Shown: in pieces, positions 1 to 9,600 of the stretch
Layout of the letters: every line of letters starts with the position of its first letter
Position numbering within the stretch: the first letter of the stretch is position 1
DNA from: RHLJ01 sp965247355
GTDB lineage: Bacteria; Bacteroidota; Rhodothermia; Balneolales; Balneolaceae
Direction: 5' to 3'
Length of the DNA stretch: 64,000 nucleotides
NCBI GenBank assembly: GCA_965247355.1
Contig: OZ252011.1
Span: 2,356,001 to 2,420,000 of the forward strand
The notes under the pieces: generated by a model
Seen by the model: the letters and a program-made list of their open reading frames with translations, nothing else
The model's database searches: none
Told to the model about the DNA's origin: nothing
Made by a program: the position numbers and the translations under genes

Positions 1-1872
1 ATGGCTTCTGGTCAATCAATCACTTTAAAACCATCGGAAAATGCCACTGATTGGTATAACTTTAAAGAATGGATTCTTGCGAATACTAATACAGGATATA
101 GCAGTCTGGATTTAGTTCATTTTGAACCTTACCAGGTCGGGTATACAGGAAACCAAAGGGAGCAATACCGTGTGTTTATTGATGGGGTAGAACTACAAAC
201 CCAATGGCTGAATAATCCTCTTTTTAGTCTTCCGAATTACACTATTAGTGATTTAGATTCTGTGGTGATTGTTGAAGGAAAGCACTCATTAGCTTCAACC
301 AATATTTATATATATCCTCACTCAAAGAACAATACTGTTTCACTTTATACTGCCAGAATCAATCAAATTAATGACCCCGGACCTTTAATTGAGACCGACG
401 ATTTTTCCCCGAATGTGGAGTATATCAATAAGCCTGCATCTATATACATCGCTCAAAATTTCAACTCGGTTAAAGCTATTTTATCATATACCCACGAAAA
501 CTATTCCCGAACGGGTTTGCTGGGTTATTCAGACTCCTTCACTTATACTGAAAGAACCAATATCTATGGGAGGACAAGCTACCAAACCTCTGATGGTGAT
601 CAATCTATTCCCCGAATTATTTCACATAACGTTAATTCGTTAGTTACTCACACGAATAAAAAAAGAGACCTCTCATTCCTTATTGGGTTAAATGTAACAC
701 CAGAAAATTATGACTGGCATGATTTAGCTGGTATTGAGATTCCATTTGAATCATTTCAGTATCAGGTAGGTGGTACATATCGGAACAAAGGGAACTCCTT
801 TTATAAAAGCACTCAAATTGGCTTCTCTTCTGCCACAGCTGACACATTACTCTATCAGGAACTTGATGCTCTCTACCGATTTGAGGAGAAAAAGGTTAAA
901 CATGAATCCGATTTTTCATTCAGGCTTTTGAAGTCTCCCGGATTTATCACCATAAAAAACAGACTCTACCATATTAGTGATAAAGCACGGATGAATAGAT
1001 ATTCCTATTTCGACAATGAAATTTCGATTCATCAAAAATTCAGTAATTATCTTACTCTGCATGCTACTTTAGGAAACATTTATAACTCCATAACTGCTTC
1101 TACCCAAATTACTGATTCCCACTTTATTCGTGCGGGCTTCGAAAGTAATGTACTCAATAAGGCCTCGTTTCATCCAACACTAATTACGAAAAATATTGGT
1201 TTTATTGTTGATAATCCCGATACATATAATCTCTCGAATCAGTCATCGCAGATTGAAAAACTCACTTTTGCTGAGTATTCATACAATGTCGAAAAAGACA
1301 GCTATATGTTTTCAGGCCGCCTCATTTATCAGCATTTCTGGAATTATGTAAATGAAGATGCCAACTATTTCTACCTTGGAAATCGTCGAAGACTTGGTTC
1401 ATCTCTCTATTATTTTGATACAAGTAGTGTCGGAACATTGGGATTCTTTACTCAACTATCATTAAAGCTAAATTCCAAAATCAGTTCTAAAACCATGTTG
1501 AGTGGAAATCTCGGGCTGTACGGTAATAACTCATTTAAAAATTTCTATGAACGAGTCCCTGCTTATATTTTTTCGGAAATAGTTCAGTACAAAGCTCATG
1601 AAAATTTTGTGTTGGAATTGTTTTTCAGATACATACCTGCTCGAAGAATTGTTGAATACAAAAACCTTGAAGAACAAACCGAATTCCCACCTAGTAGGGT
1701 CCGTCCCTTCCCCCTCTTAAATTTTAGTACAGGTATGTGGTTTTTTAATCAACGACTCGAAACGAAACTGACCCTCAGAAACCTTCTTAATAAAACAGAA
1801 GCATATGATACCCATGGACAATATTATTTTATGAGTATTAATGTATCCGGAAAAATTAATTTTCGATATTGA
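1..1872 (+). CDS. TonB-dependent receptor-like outer-membrane protein, 5' partial
   Basis: The frame is open from the first base and ends at 1872 (623 residues seen). There is no signal peptide or CarboxypepD_reg-like N-terminus, so the true start probably lies left of the window. Residues about 45-105 read like the end of a plug domain (a YRVFIDGVEL stretch followed by DLDSVVIVEG, the usual 'single out the nested name' style plug segment). The remainder is rich in alternating aromatic and polar residues typical of transmembrane beta strands, with a NLLNKTE stretch near the end as in TonB-receptor barrels, and a final aromatic residue as expected for BamA-dependent insertion. Substrate cannot be told. 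It could also be a porin-like barrel without TonB coupling, since the TonB box is not in view. Confidence 0.6.
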   Translation: MASGQSITLKPSENATDWYNFKEWILANTNTGYSSLDLVHFEPYQVGYTGNQREQYRVFIDGVELQTQWLNNPLFSLPNYTISDLDSVVIVEGKHSLASTNIYIYPHSKNNTVSLYTARINQINDPGPLIETDDFSPNVEYINKPASIYIAQNFNSVKAILSYTHENYSRTGLLGYSDSFTYTERTNIYGRTSYQTSDGDQSIPRIISHNVNSLVTHTNKKRDLSFLIGLNVTPENYDWHDLAGIEIPFESFQYQVGGTYRNKGNSFYKSTQIGFSSATADTLLYQELDALYRFEEKKVKHESDFSFRLLKSPGFITIKNRLYHISDKARMNRYSYFDNEISIHQKFSNYLTLHATLGNIYNSITASTQITDSHFIRAGFESNVLNKASFHPTLITKNIGFIVDNPDTYNLSNQSSQIEKLTFAEYSYNVEKDSYMFSGRLIYQHFWNYVNEDANYFYLGNRRRLGSSLYYFDTSSVGTLGFFTQLSLKLNSKISSKTMLSGNLGLYGNNSFKNFYERVPAYIFSEIVQYKAHENFVLELFFRYIPARRIVEYKNLEEQTEFPPSRVRPFPLLNFSTGMWFFNQRLETKLTLRNLLNKTEAYDTHGQYYFMSINVSGKINFRY

Positions 1873-1896
1873 GTTTATTTTAAAAAACTAATTGCC

Positions 1897-3660
1897 ATGC
1901 CAACCAATCAGGACGTAGCCGAACAACTTAATCTTGTATTCCAGCTGATGCAGCTGGCCGGAGAAAACCGGTTCAAAGCCATCGCTTTTGATAAAGCCTC
2001 ACAAACCATTAAAGGCTTAAGTGAGGACATCAATGAATACATCGAAAACCAAAATCTGACGGACATTAAAGGGATTGGGAAGTCGATTGCCGAAGATATT
2101 TATGCTTATGCTGAAACCGGTAAAATGCCCGTTTTGGAGGCTTTTAAAGAGAAGGTTCCAGTTGGCTTGATTAAATGGTTAGACATTTCCGGATTGGGAC
2201 CAAAGAACATCCTGAAAATTCACAAAGAATTCGGCATTACAGAGATTGAGGAATTGAAAGGGCTCATTGAAAGTGGGGAATTAGCCAAACTTCCAGGGTT
2301 AGGAGGTAAATCCGCAGAAAAAATCGCCAATTCCATTGAGTGGATGGAGAAGTTCGATGAGCGATGCCGCCTGGATGAAGCCACAATAATTGCCGAAGCT
2401 ATTTACGAAAGCCTTAAAGATCTTGATGGTGTTCAGAAAATTGAGGTAGCAGGTTCTCTGCGCCGGGCAAAAGAAACGATTGGAGACATCGATATCCTGA
2501 TAGCCGCCGAAGAACAGCATATCTCAAATTTGTTTGATGTATTTATTGCTCATGAGCGAGTTACCGAAGTACTCGGTCGTGGTGATACCAAAAGCTCCGT
2601 TCGTACAAAAGAAGGTCGGCAAGTGGATCTTCGCATTGTGAAACCCGAAAACTTTGCTGCCGCATTAATGTATTTCACAGGCAGCAAGGAACACAATGTG
2701 GTGATGCGATCCCGTGCCAGAGAACGAAAAATGAGTTTGAACGAATACGGCCTGTACGACTTATTCGAAAATGGCGAAACGAACTGGGACGCCCCTCACC
2801 CTTTTGAAAACGAATCTGATATCTATAAACTGCTGGGACTGAATTGGGTACCACCGGAGCTTCGTGAAGATCGCGGGGAATTTGATATTTATGAGGACCA
2901 GGAAGAGCTACCGCTGGTTACCAATTCAGATATCCGCGGAGTAATACATGCGCACAGTACATGGAGTGATGGCAAGTTTTCTATCAAGGAGATGGCTGAA
3001 GCCTGTATGGAACGAGGTTATGAATACCTGGGCATTACCGATCACTCTAAAACAGCCGCTTATGCGGGCGGACTTTCAGAGGATGAAGTAAAGCAACAAT
3101 GGGAAGAAATTGATCAACTAAACGAAGAGTTTAAGAACGCTGGAAGAAACTTTGTCATCATGAAAGGTATTGAGTCAGATATTCTGGCAGATGGAAGTCT
3201 GGACTACTCTGATGATATTCTTGAAGGCTTTGATTTTGTGATTGCCAGTGTTCACCAAACACTGGACATGCCCCGGGAAAAAATGATGGAACGCTTCAGG
3301 AACGCAATCAAAAATCCTTACACCCGAATGGTAGGACACCCAACCGGGAGGCTGCTTCTAAAACGAAATGGTAGTGACATCGACCTGAATGAATTGGTCG
3401 CCTTAGCAGCCGAGCATAACACCGCTATCGAGATTAACGCGAGCCCATGGAGACTGGATTTAGACTGGAGTTTTGGTACCAAGGCAAAATCGGTTGGTCT
3501 AATGACTTCCATCAATCCCGATGCCCATAGTATTGATGGGATTGATGTGATGAAATATGGTGTCCGTATTGCCCGAAAAGGGAAATATGAAAAAGAACGT
3601 GTTCTAAATACTAAAAGCGCTGAAGAGGTGATGGAATTTTTTAATGATAGAAAGATTTAA
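1897..3660 (+). CDS. polX: DNA polymerase/3'-5' exonuclease PolX
   Basis: This 587-residue protein has the full PolX architecture. Helix-hairpin-helix segments lie in the first 150 residues (LTDIKGIGKSIAEDI, LPGLGGKSAEKIA). The family X polymerase palm follows, with GSLRRAKETIGDIDILIA around residues 186-204, where GDIDIL holds the metal-binding aspartates. A C-terminal PHP domain begins near residue 348 (HAHSTWSDG, then GITDHS, GHPTGR and NPDAH), which carries the metal-dependent exonuclease. PolX fills short gaps in base-excision repair in bacteria. It starts 24 bp after the receptor gene and overlaps the convergent permease gene by 4 bp at its stop. Length matches the family (about 570-590). 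Confidence 0.95.
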   Translation: MPTNQDVAEQLNLVFQLMQLAGENRFKAIAFDKASQTIKGLSEDINEYIENQNLTDIKGIGKSIAEDIYAYAETGKMPVLEAFKEKVPVGLIKWLDISGLGPKNILKIHKEFGITEIEELKGLIESGELAKLPGLGGKSAEKIANSIEWMEKFDERCRLDEATIIAEAIYESLKDLDGVQKIEVAGSLRRAKETIGDIDILIAAEEQHISNLFDVFIAHERVTEVLGRGDTKSSVRTKEGRQVDLRIVKPENFAAALMYFTGSKEHNVVMRSRARERKMSLNEYGLYDLFENGETNWDAPHPFENESDIYKLLGLNWVPPELREDRGEFDIYEDQEELPLVTNSDIRGVIHAHSTWSDGKFSIKEMAEACMERGYEYLGITDHSKTAAYAGGLSEDEVKQQWEEIDQLNEEFKNAGRNFVIMKGIESDILADGSLDYSDDILEGFDFVIASVHQTLDMPREKMMERFRNAIKNPYTRMVGHPTGRLLLKRNGSDIDLNELVALAAEHNTAIEINASPWRLDLDWSFGTKAKSVGLMTSINPDAHSIDGIDVMKYGVRIARKGKYEKERVLNTKSAEEVMEFFNDRKI

Positions 3661-4748
3661 GCGTCATTTAAATCATACTCAATCCTGTTCCCCAGCAAAT
3701 ATCCATAGGGTTTAAGTTCTTCGATTTCTTCAAAGATGACCCGGAGAATTCCAATCAACGGCACAAACAAAATCATTCCTGAGATCCCCCAAATCTCACC
3801 ACCAATAATTAATGCAAGCATTGCCATAAAGGGGTTGATGGAAACTTTGGAACCCACAATTCTTGGTGTGATAAAATTACCTTCTAAAAATTGTACCGAA
3901 CCAAATACAGCAATCACCAATACCGGTTGAAGTAGTGAATCTCCCAGAAGGAAAGCGAAGAGTAATGGCGGAAGTGCTCCTATAATAATTCCGATGTAGG
4001 GAATAACCGCTAACAGCGAAGCAAACACCCCAAAGAAAATAGCATGCTCCATTCCGATGATAAAAAGTCCGGTAGTGTTAAGAACGGCCAGTATTCCAAT
4101 CACCGAAAGCATTCCTACCAGGTAATTTTGTGTTACCTCCTGTACATCGGTAAGTACGATATCGATTCTTGAGGTGCCGTCTTTTTGCTCAAACATCTTT
4201 TCAAAAAAAGTCTGATACATCTCTTTGTAATAGAGCATGAAGAAAATGAAAATCGGAATCAGCGACATCAATGTGAACGCATTGGTTGTTGCTCCTAAAA
4301 AAGAACTCGCATATTGACCACTACTATCTATCAGGTTGGTAAGTCCCTGTTGCAAGTAATTGGTACGCTGTTCCTGGGAAAGCCCCACTGTTTCTTCAAG
4401 AAACTGAATCCCGTCTGCAGTAACCGATTTGAGGCGTTCAGTAACCTCAGGAATTCGTTCAGCAAACTGAACAAACTGTGCTGAAATTAAGGTAATAATC
4501 CCTGCAAAAACGATAAGCACCAGCAGAATGGTAAGAATAATGCTGAAGGCTCGTCCTAGTTTCCAACTCTCCAACTTGCTTACAATAGGATTCAAAAGCA
4601 TTGAAAGAAAGGCAGCAAAAGCGATAGGCATAAGAATGAACTTACCATAGCTCATAATCACAAAAAGAAGCGAAAGTCCAATTAGCGTAACCGATGCTTT
4701 CAGCCAAAAAGGATATTGACGAACTGTTTTTATGGGATGGTGTTTCAT
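3657..4748 (-). CDS. AI-2E/PerM family transporter
   Basis: A 363-residue integral membrane protein of the AI-2E transporter (UPF0118/PerM) family. Hydrophobic segments occupy residues about 14-75, 65-90, 150-175 and most of 210-345. The family signature near the C-terminus is clear: PYIGIIIGALPP, then a FLEGNFITPRIVG segment and the paired hydrophobic hairpin GGEIWGISGMILFVPL. Members export small molecules or Na+/H+ in various bacteria, so the substrate is unassigned here. Its ATG overlaps the stop of the upstream DUF4153 gene (ATGA), which indicates a translationally coupled operon. It converges on polX with a 4-bp overlap. Confidence 0.9.
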   Translation of the reverse strand: MKHHPIKTVRQYPFWLKASVTLIGLSLLFVIMSYGKFILMPIAFAAFLSMLLNPIVSKLESWKLGRAFSIILTILLVLIVFAGIITLISAQFVQFAERIPEVTERLKSVTADGIQFLEETVGLSQEQRTNYLQQGLTNLIDSSGQYASSFLGATTNAFTLMSLIPIFIFFMLYYKEMYQTFFEKMFEQKDGTSRIDIVLTDVQEVTQNYLVGMLSVIGILAVLNTTGLFIIGMEHAIFFGVFASLLAVIPYIGIIIGALPPLLFAFLLGDSLLQPVLVIAVFGSVQFLEGNFITPRIVGSKVSINPFMAMLALIIGGEIWGISGMILFVPLIGILRVIFEEIEELKPYGYLLGNRIEYDLNDA

Positions 4749-6556
4749 TGTTTTATTTTGATAAGAATATCAGTAGTAATGTTTGATACGGTGGTATCAT
4801 TATTAAAAGAGCCGGAAATGTTATTTATATAAAGTCTGGTCTGCAGGTTTTCGTTTTCGAAATCGAATGTCAATTCAGAAATCGGAACAAAGTAATTATC
4901 CTCAAAGGATACACTTTTTTTCTGTAACTGAAGTATAATTGGAACCATATTGATTTCAATTCTTTTTTGAGATTCCGCTTCTTCAATATGATATACTTTC
5001 GTTTCCTTATCTACTGAAAGTATCCAGGTTTTTTCTCCTGATTCGATTTCTACTTTTTCATTCACAGATGCATTTAAAAATACATTCCTAAGATAGTAAT
5101 CAAATCCAGACACATCTCCAGCCCATGTTCTATTACTCGAAAATTGAAATGTATTCTTTTCAATATCAATATTAGCCCATCTGGAAACGTATGTGAGCTC
5201 CATCAAAACGAATATATCCTTTGCATTACTGATTGAATCAGGAAAACTTTCAAAATAGCCATTGAAGTAGTCCATTCCATGTGTTTCTGTCATATATGAA
5301 ATAACAGAACTCAATTCCTTTCTGTCTTCAAATGAAACATCGGATGTTGCTTTTTGAACTTTCAGTTGACTGTCCAGCATATTGTTTCGATCCAGAATCT
5401 CTTCAAACCTACCGAGCTGACTTCGTTCAGAAACTGCGAATGCACCAACTGGACCGAAAGAAACCCCGATTGCGATCAGGCAAAGTGAAACCGGAATCAC
5501 CTTAATACTTTTGGCTTTGCTGACGATGAAGTATATCACGATGCCGGTTAGCCAAACTCCGAGAGTAGCAACAAAATACCGGTTTACCGTTACTCCATAT
5601 TCCGAGATTCGAACCCAAATCGAAAGCATTAGTAATCCAATCAGAGGAATCAACGCTAGATAATAGCCCTTAGAATAAATTTGAATCCACTTATAGTCAT
5701 TACTGTTTCGAATCGGATAAAGAAGTAACAGAGAAAGAATCCCTGCTATAGAAAAAGTGAGTACCAGATTTGAAACCCAGCCATTGGGCAGTTCCCATTG
5801 CAAAATGATTTTCCCGAGGTAGAGGTATAAAATCACAATATACACCGTGACAAGTGGAATAAGTACATATTGCACAAATACCCTAAGGCCAGTGGGAAAT
5901 GTAGTTTCTTTTTGCTGAATACTATCTTCTTCAGGTACTCCGGTTAAGAAAAACCAGGTATTAAAAATCCCACCAAGAAAAAGAAATAGTTGAAAATAGG
6001 TTTCGCCATCAATATCTAAATCAAGCAAATTATCCAACGCTAAAAGCGCCACGCTCAAGCCTACAAACAGTACCCCTGAATATAGAACTGAAAGTAAAAT
6101 CCTGAGGAAAAGTGATTTATTGTATTCCCAGAACTGATCTAACTTATCTGAACTCAGGAATGGAGCAAAAGCCACAAACAAATGTGAAACGAGAGCAAAT
6201 AAGAAAAACTGATACCAGACTTCATGTGGACCTTCTATCATCTGATCGCCTAAAACCATCCAGTAAATAGCTATTAGTACTAATCCAGTAAATTGAACCC
6301 CGTATTTAGCTACAGCACTCCAGTTCTTTTGCTCCAAAAATGTTGCCACACCAAACAGAAATGAAATTCCTAACCCACTGCAAAAAGCCATGGCTAATAT
6401 TCTTGGATGCTCATCTTGTTCTGTGTACGATAACTCTGCCAGCCATATTGCAGAAACAGTTCCTATAACAGATATAAATATTACAAACGGAAACCGTTTA
6501 TAAATTCGAAGTAAAGCTGCTCCGATTTGATCGAAGGATGGAAGTGATAGTTTCAT
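4745..6556 (-). CDS. DUF4153-type polytopic membrane protein
   Basis: A 603-residue protein with about eleven or twelve hydrophobic helices in the first 380 residues and a soluble, probably extracytoplasmic C-terminal half that looks beta-rich. The helical part and the L-x-L-x-N-L-L-D-L-D loop resemble DUF4153 proteins, which are common in Bacteroidota-like genomes and have no known function. It forms an overlapping pair with the downstream AI-2E-type transporter gene, so the two may act together in the inner membrane. The start at 6556 follows an untranscribed-looking 76-bp gap after the large secreted protein gene. Family assignment is from pattern memory rather than a search. Confidence 0.65.
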   Translation of the reverse strand: MKLSLPSFDQIGAALLRIYKRFPFVIFISVIGTVSAIWLAELSYTEQDEHPRILAMAFCSGLGISFLFGVATFLEQKNWSAVAKYGVQFTGLVLIAIYWMVLGDQMIEGPHEVWYQFFLFALVSHLFVAFAPFLSSDKLDQFWEYNKSLFLRILLSVLYSGVLFVGLSVALLALDNLLDLDIDGETYFQLFLFLGGIFNTWFFLTGVPEEDSIQQKETTFPTGLRVFVQYVLIPLVTVYIVILYLYLGKIILQWELPNGWVSNLVLTFSIAGILSLLLLYPIRNSNDYKWIQIYSKGYYLALIPLIGLLMLSIWVRISEYGVTVNRYFVATLGVWLTGIVIYFIVSKAKSIKVIPVSLCLIAIGVSFGPVGAFAVSERSQLGRFEEILDRNNMLDSQLKVQKATSDVSFEDRKELSSVISYMTETHGMDYFNGYFESFPDSISNAKDIFVLMELTYVSRWANIDIEKNTFQFSSNRTWAGDVSGFDYYLRNVFLNASVNEKVEIESGEKTWILSVDKETKVYHIEEAESQKRIEINMVPIILQLQKKSVSFEDNYFVPISELTFDFENENLQTRLYINNISGSFNNDTTVSNITTDILIKIKQ

Positions 6557-6632
6557 GACCCTGAGTTGGTTAACACCTATACAGTAAGGAAAATCTGTGG
6601 GTCAGACAATCGAATTAAGGAGACTAACCTAA

Positions 6633-9600
6633 CTATTTAAGCAAAAGCATTTTCTTAATCTCAAGCTCCTGTCCATCTACAGTCATTCTATAAAAATAGA
6701 CACCACTTGAAAGCTGACCTGCATCAAAGGTTGCGTTATACCTACCCGCCTTTTTGAAATCATCAACCAGTGTAAGTACCTGCTGACCTAAAATGTTGTA
6801 TACCTTAATCTGAACTTTTCCTGCTTCAGGTAATCCATATGCAATGTTTGTAGATGGATTGAAAGGATTGGGATAATTTTGGGAAAGCTCTAACTTGTTC
6901 GGAATATCATCTCCTGGCTCTAAAGAAGTAGACATAGTAACAGTCAAATCGATATCTGCTAAAACTACCTCAGAACCATCCGGAAGATTAGAGTCCGCAA
7001 TAATATGTGCCTTATGCTCTCCTAGCTCCAAATCTGATGCATTAATATTTATGCTAATGGTTACTTCTTCTCCTGGTGCAATTTTTATTGACGAAGCATT
7101 CATCTCAATCCATGACGGACCTAAAATAATAGAGTCTACATACCGCAGAGTTTTTAAATAAAAATCCTGCATTTCAAAAATTACCTCGTTTCTGTTGTGC
7201 AAATATTCAATTGCAACGCTTGAAACAACTACATAGCCTTTCCCAAGCTCATACTCAATAAATGTTGGTTCCCTACTTTCCCTTCCTATCAAAGAGACTT
7301 CTGCATTATCAGGAATATATCTTAAAACATTATTATTACTAATAGAAGTAAAGTTCTCATCTACAAGTCCATCTAGTATTGGATGATTTTCATTCATAAT
7401 TGTTTGATGGAACTCGTTTTCAAATACAGAAACTGTACCGCCTGCTATATTTATAGATGATCCAAAAGTTGAAGCAGAATATAGCATGACCCCTCCTTGC
7501 TCTATGTACTGCTCTAATCGGTTTTGATTTGTAGATAAATCTGAATAGTAAGAATCATCTTGTCCTCCAACAGTTACAATAAAGTCAGACTCATCAAGAC
7601 CTTGATTCACTAATTCAGATGATTGAATAGTAGTAAGAGTATGGTTCGGGAATTCATCTTCAATAACATTCGTAGCGCTAATATTCCATGAAAACTCATT
7701 TTCTATGACCAAAATGTCTTTTGACTGATTTATTGCTGGTTGAGACTGAGTTTCTGAACTTAAACCATTTAATGCTTTTAGATTCAATACAAGTGTGGAA
7801 TCACCAGTATTTGAAACTTTAAATTCGGTATTAACTACTTCACCCTGGCTAATTTCAATTTGTACATCTTGTTTTTCAAACTCTATTGCCGGTCCATTTA
7901 TTACTTCTACTATTAAAGGAATAGTTCCTTCACCAGATTCCAGACCATTGGTTTTAAACTCAAAAAGTCCCTGAAACTTTCCTGTAACCGTAGCAGAAGA
8001 AAAAGAAACTGGATATTGAATACTTTGTATAGGTGGAATAGTAATTGAAGTGTCTTCACTTACAGTAAAAAAGTTACCTTCGGTAACGCTCAATTTACTT
8101 ATAGTAACATCATCCGTACCAGTATTTTTAAAAGTAATGTACCGAGTATAATCTTTACCAATGATTTGTTTTCCAAAATCAAGCGTGTCAGAATCAAAAG
8201 TAAGTTCTGGTGTTCCTATAACTTCAAATTCTAACGGAATGGTTAATAATGGATTTACAGGGTCGTTGCTGGATATAGTAAACTCAATATCATAAATACC
8301 TCCAAAAAGATTCGTGGCATTTAATTCAAAATCAAAAATAAGTTCATCTCCTGCTCCTATTGTATCCGTTGGAGCAGTCAGAAATTTTAAGAACCCAGGA
8401 TTTGTAGTTTCATTCGATGCGAGAGCATAAATGCTTGCTTTAATAGGAAACTTTTTTATAATCTGACCATTATCAGGGTTTATTTCAAATAAGGTTTCAT
8501 TATTGTCATTCTCTGTATCAAGAGCTGAAATCCACAAAGTCCCTGAAATATCAGAATAACCAAGCCCTGCTTTAAATCCACTTGTTGGATTGATTACATC
8601 ATTAATTATTTCTCCCGTCTCAGAGTTAATCTCAAGTACAGGACCTTCTCCTGCAGAAACGAATATAGTCCCCCTGGACCCACCAAAACTCAGCCCACCA
8701 ACCAAATCATATTCGTCTCCAAAAACAAGTGTAGAAACGAACTCACCAGTTTCAGGGTCAATCTTTACAATTAAATCCTGAGTATGATCTAATGCATAAA
8801 GAAACTTACCTGAATGACCTAATGCATCGAAGTTTGAATTTTGAATAAACAATGTATCTACATCGGCATTTCGATCGGGATTAACTTTAAATATCATACT
8901 ATTATATACAGAAGTGAAGTAATAAATGAACTCGCCGTCATAAGCCAAACCTTCCGGGCCAACTCCTGAATCATTTACAATAAAAGTAGAATCGATAATA
9001 CTTCCATCCTGAAGAGAAAACTCTGCAATATAAGTACCATTACCAGTATTTAGTGTAAGCCCAAAAAGCCTCGAATTTGATTGTATAGAAGCTGCTTCTG
9101 CAACTGGTACACGTGGATCAATTTTTTTTCTGTGCTCAGTTAATGAGCGGCCTGTTGAAGCACTGGTATTGATAAAAAGAGGACTATTTCCATCGTTACT
9201 TATTACGAAAGAGCCAGCTACTGAATCACCTGCATTTGCTGAATAACTAAGTTCATTTTCAGAAAGAACAATTACTGGTGGTTCAATACCAACCCCTAAA
9301 AGAGTAACCTCATAAGCAGGCAGTGTACTGGCATTACTTTGAATAGTTAATATGTTACTTATTTCACCAGCACTAGTGGGATTAAAAGAAACCTGAACCT
9401 TTTTCGACTTGAATGGCTCTATTAACATTGGAAAGCTGCCACCTTCTACTAAACTAAATTGCGTACCGGAAAAATTTATAGCTGATATTTCGAGTTGATC
9501 AGTACCTGAATTTTCAATATTTATTTCCAGAGTTTTAGACAATCCTGTGAATAACTCCCCATATATCAATGTATCTTCATTTAAAGAGATTTCAGGAATA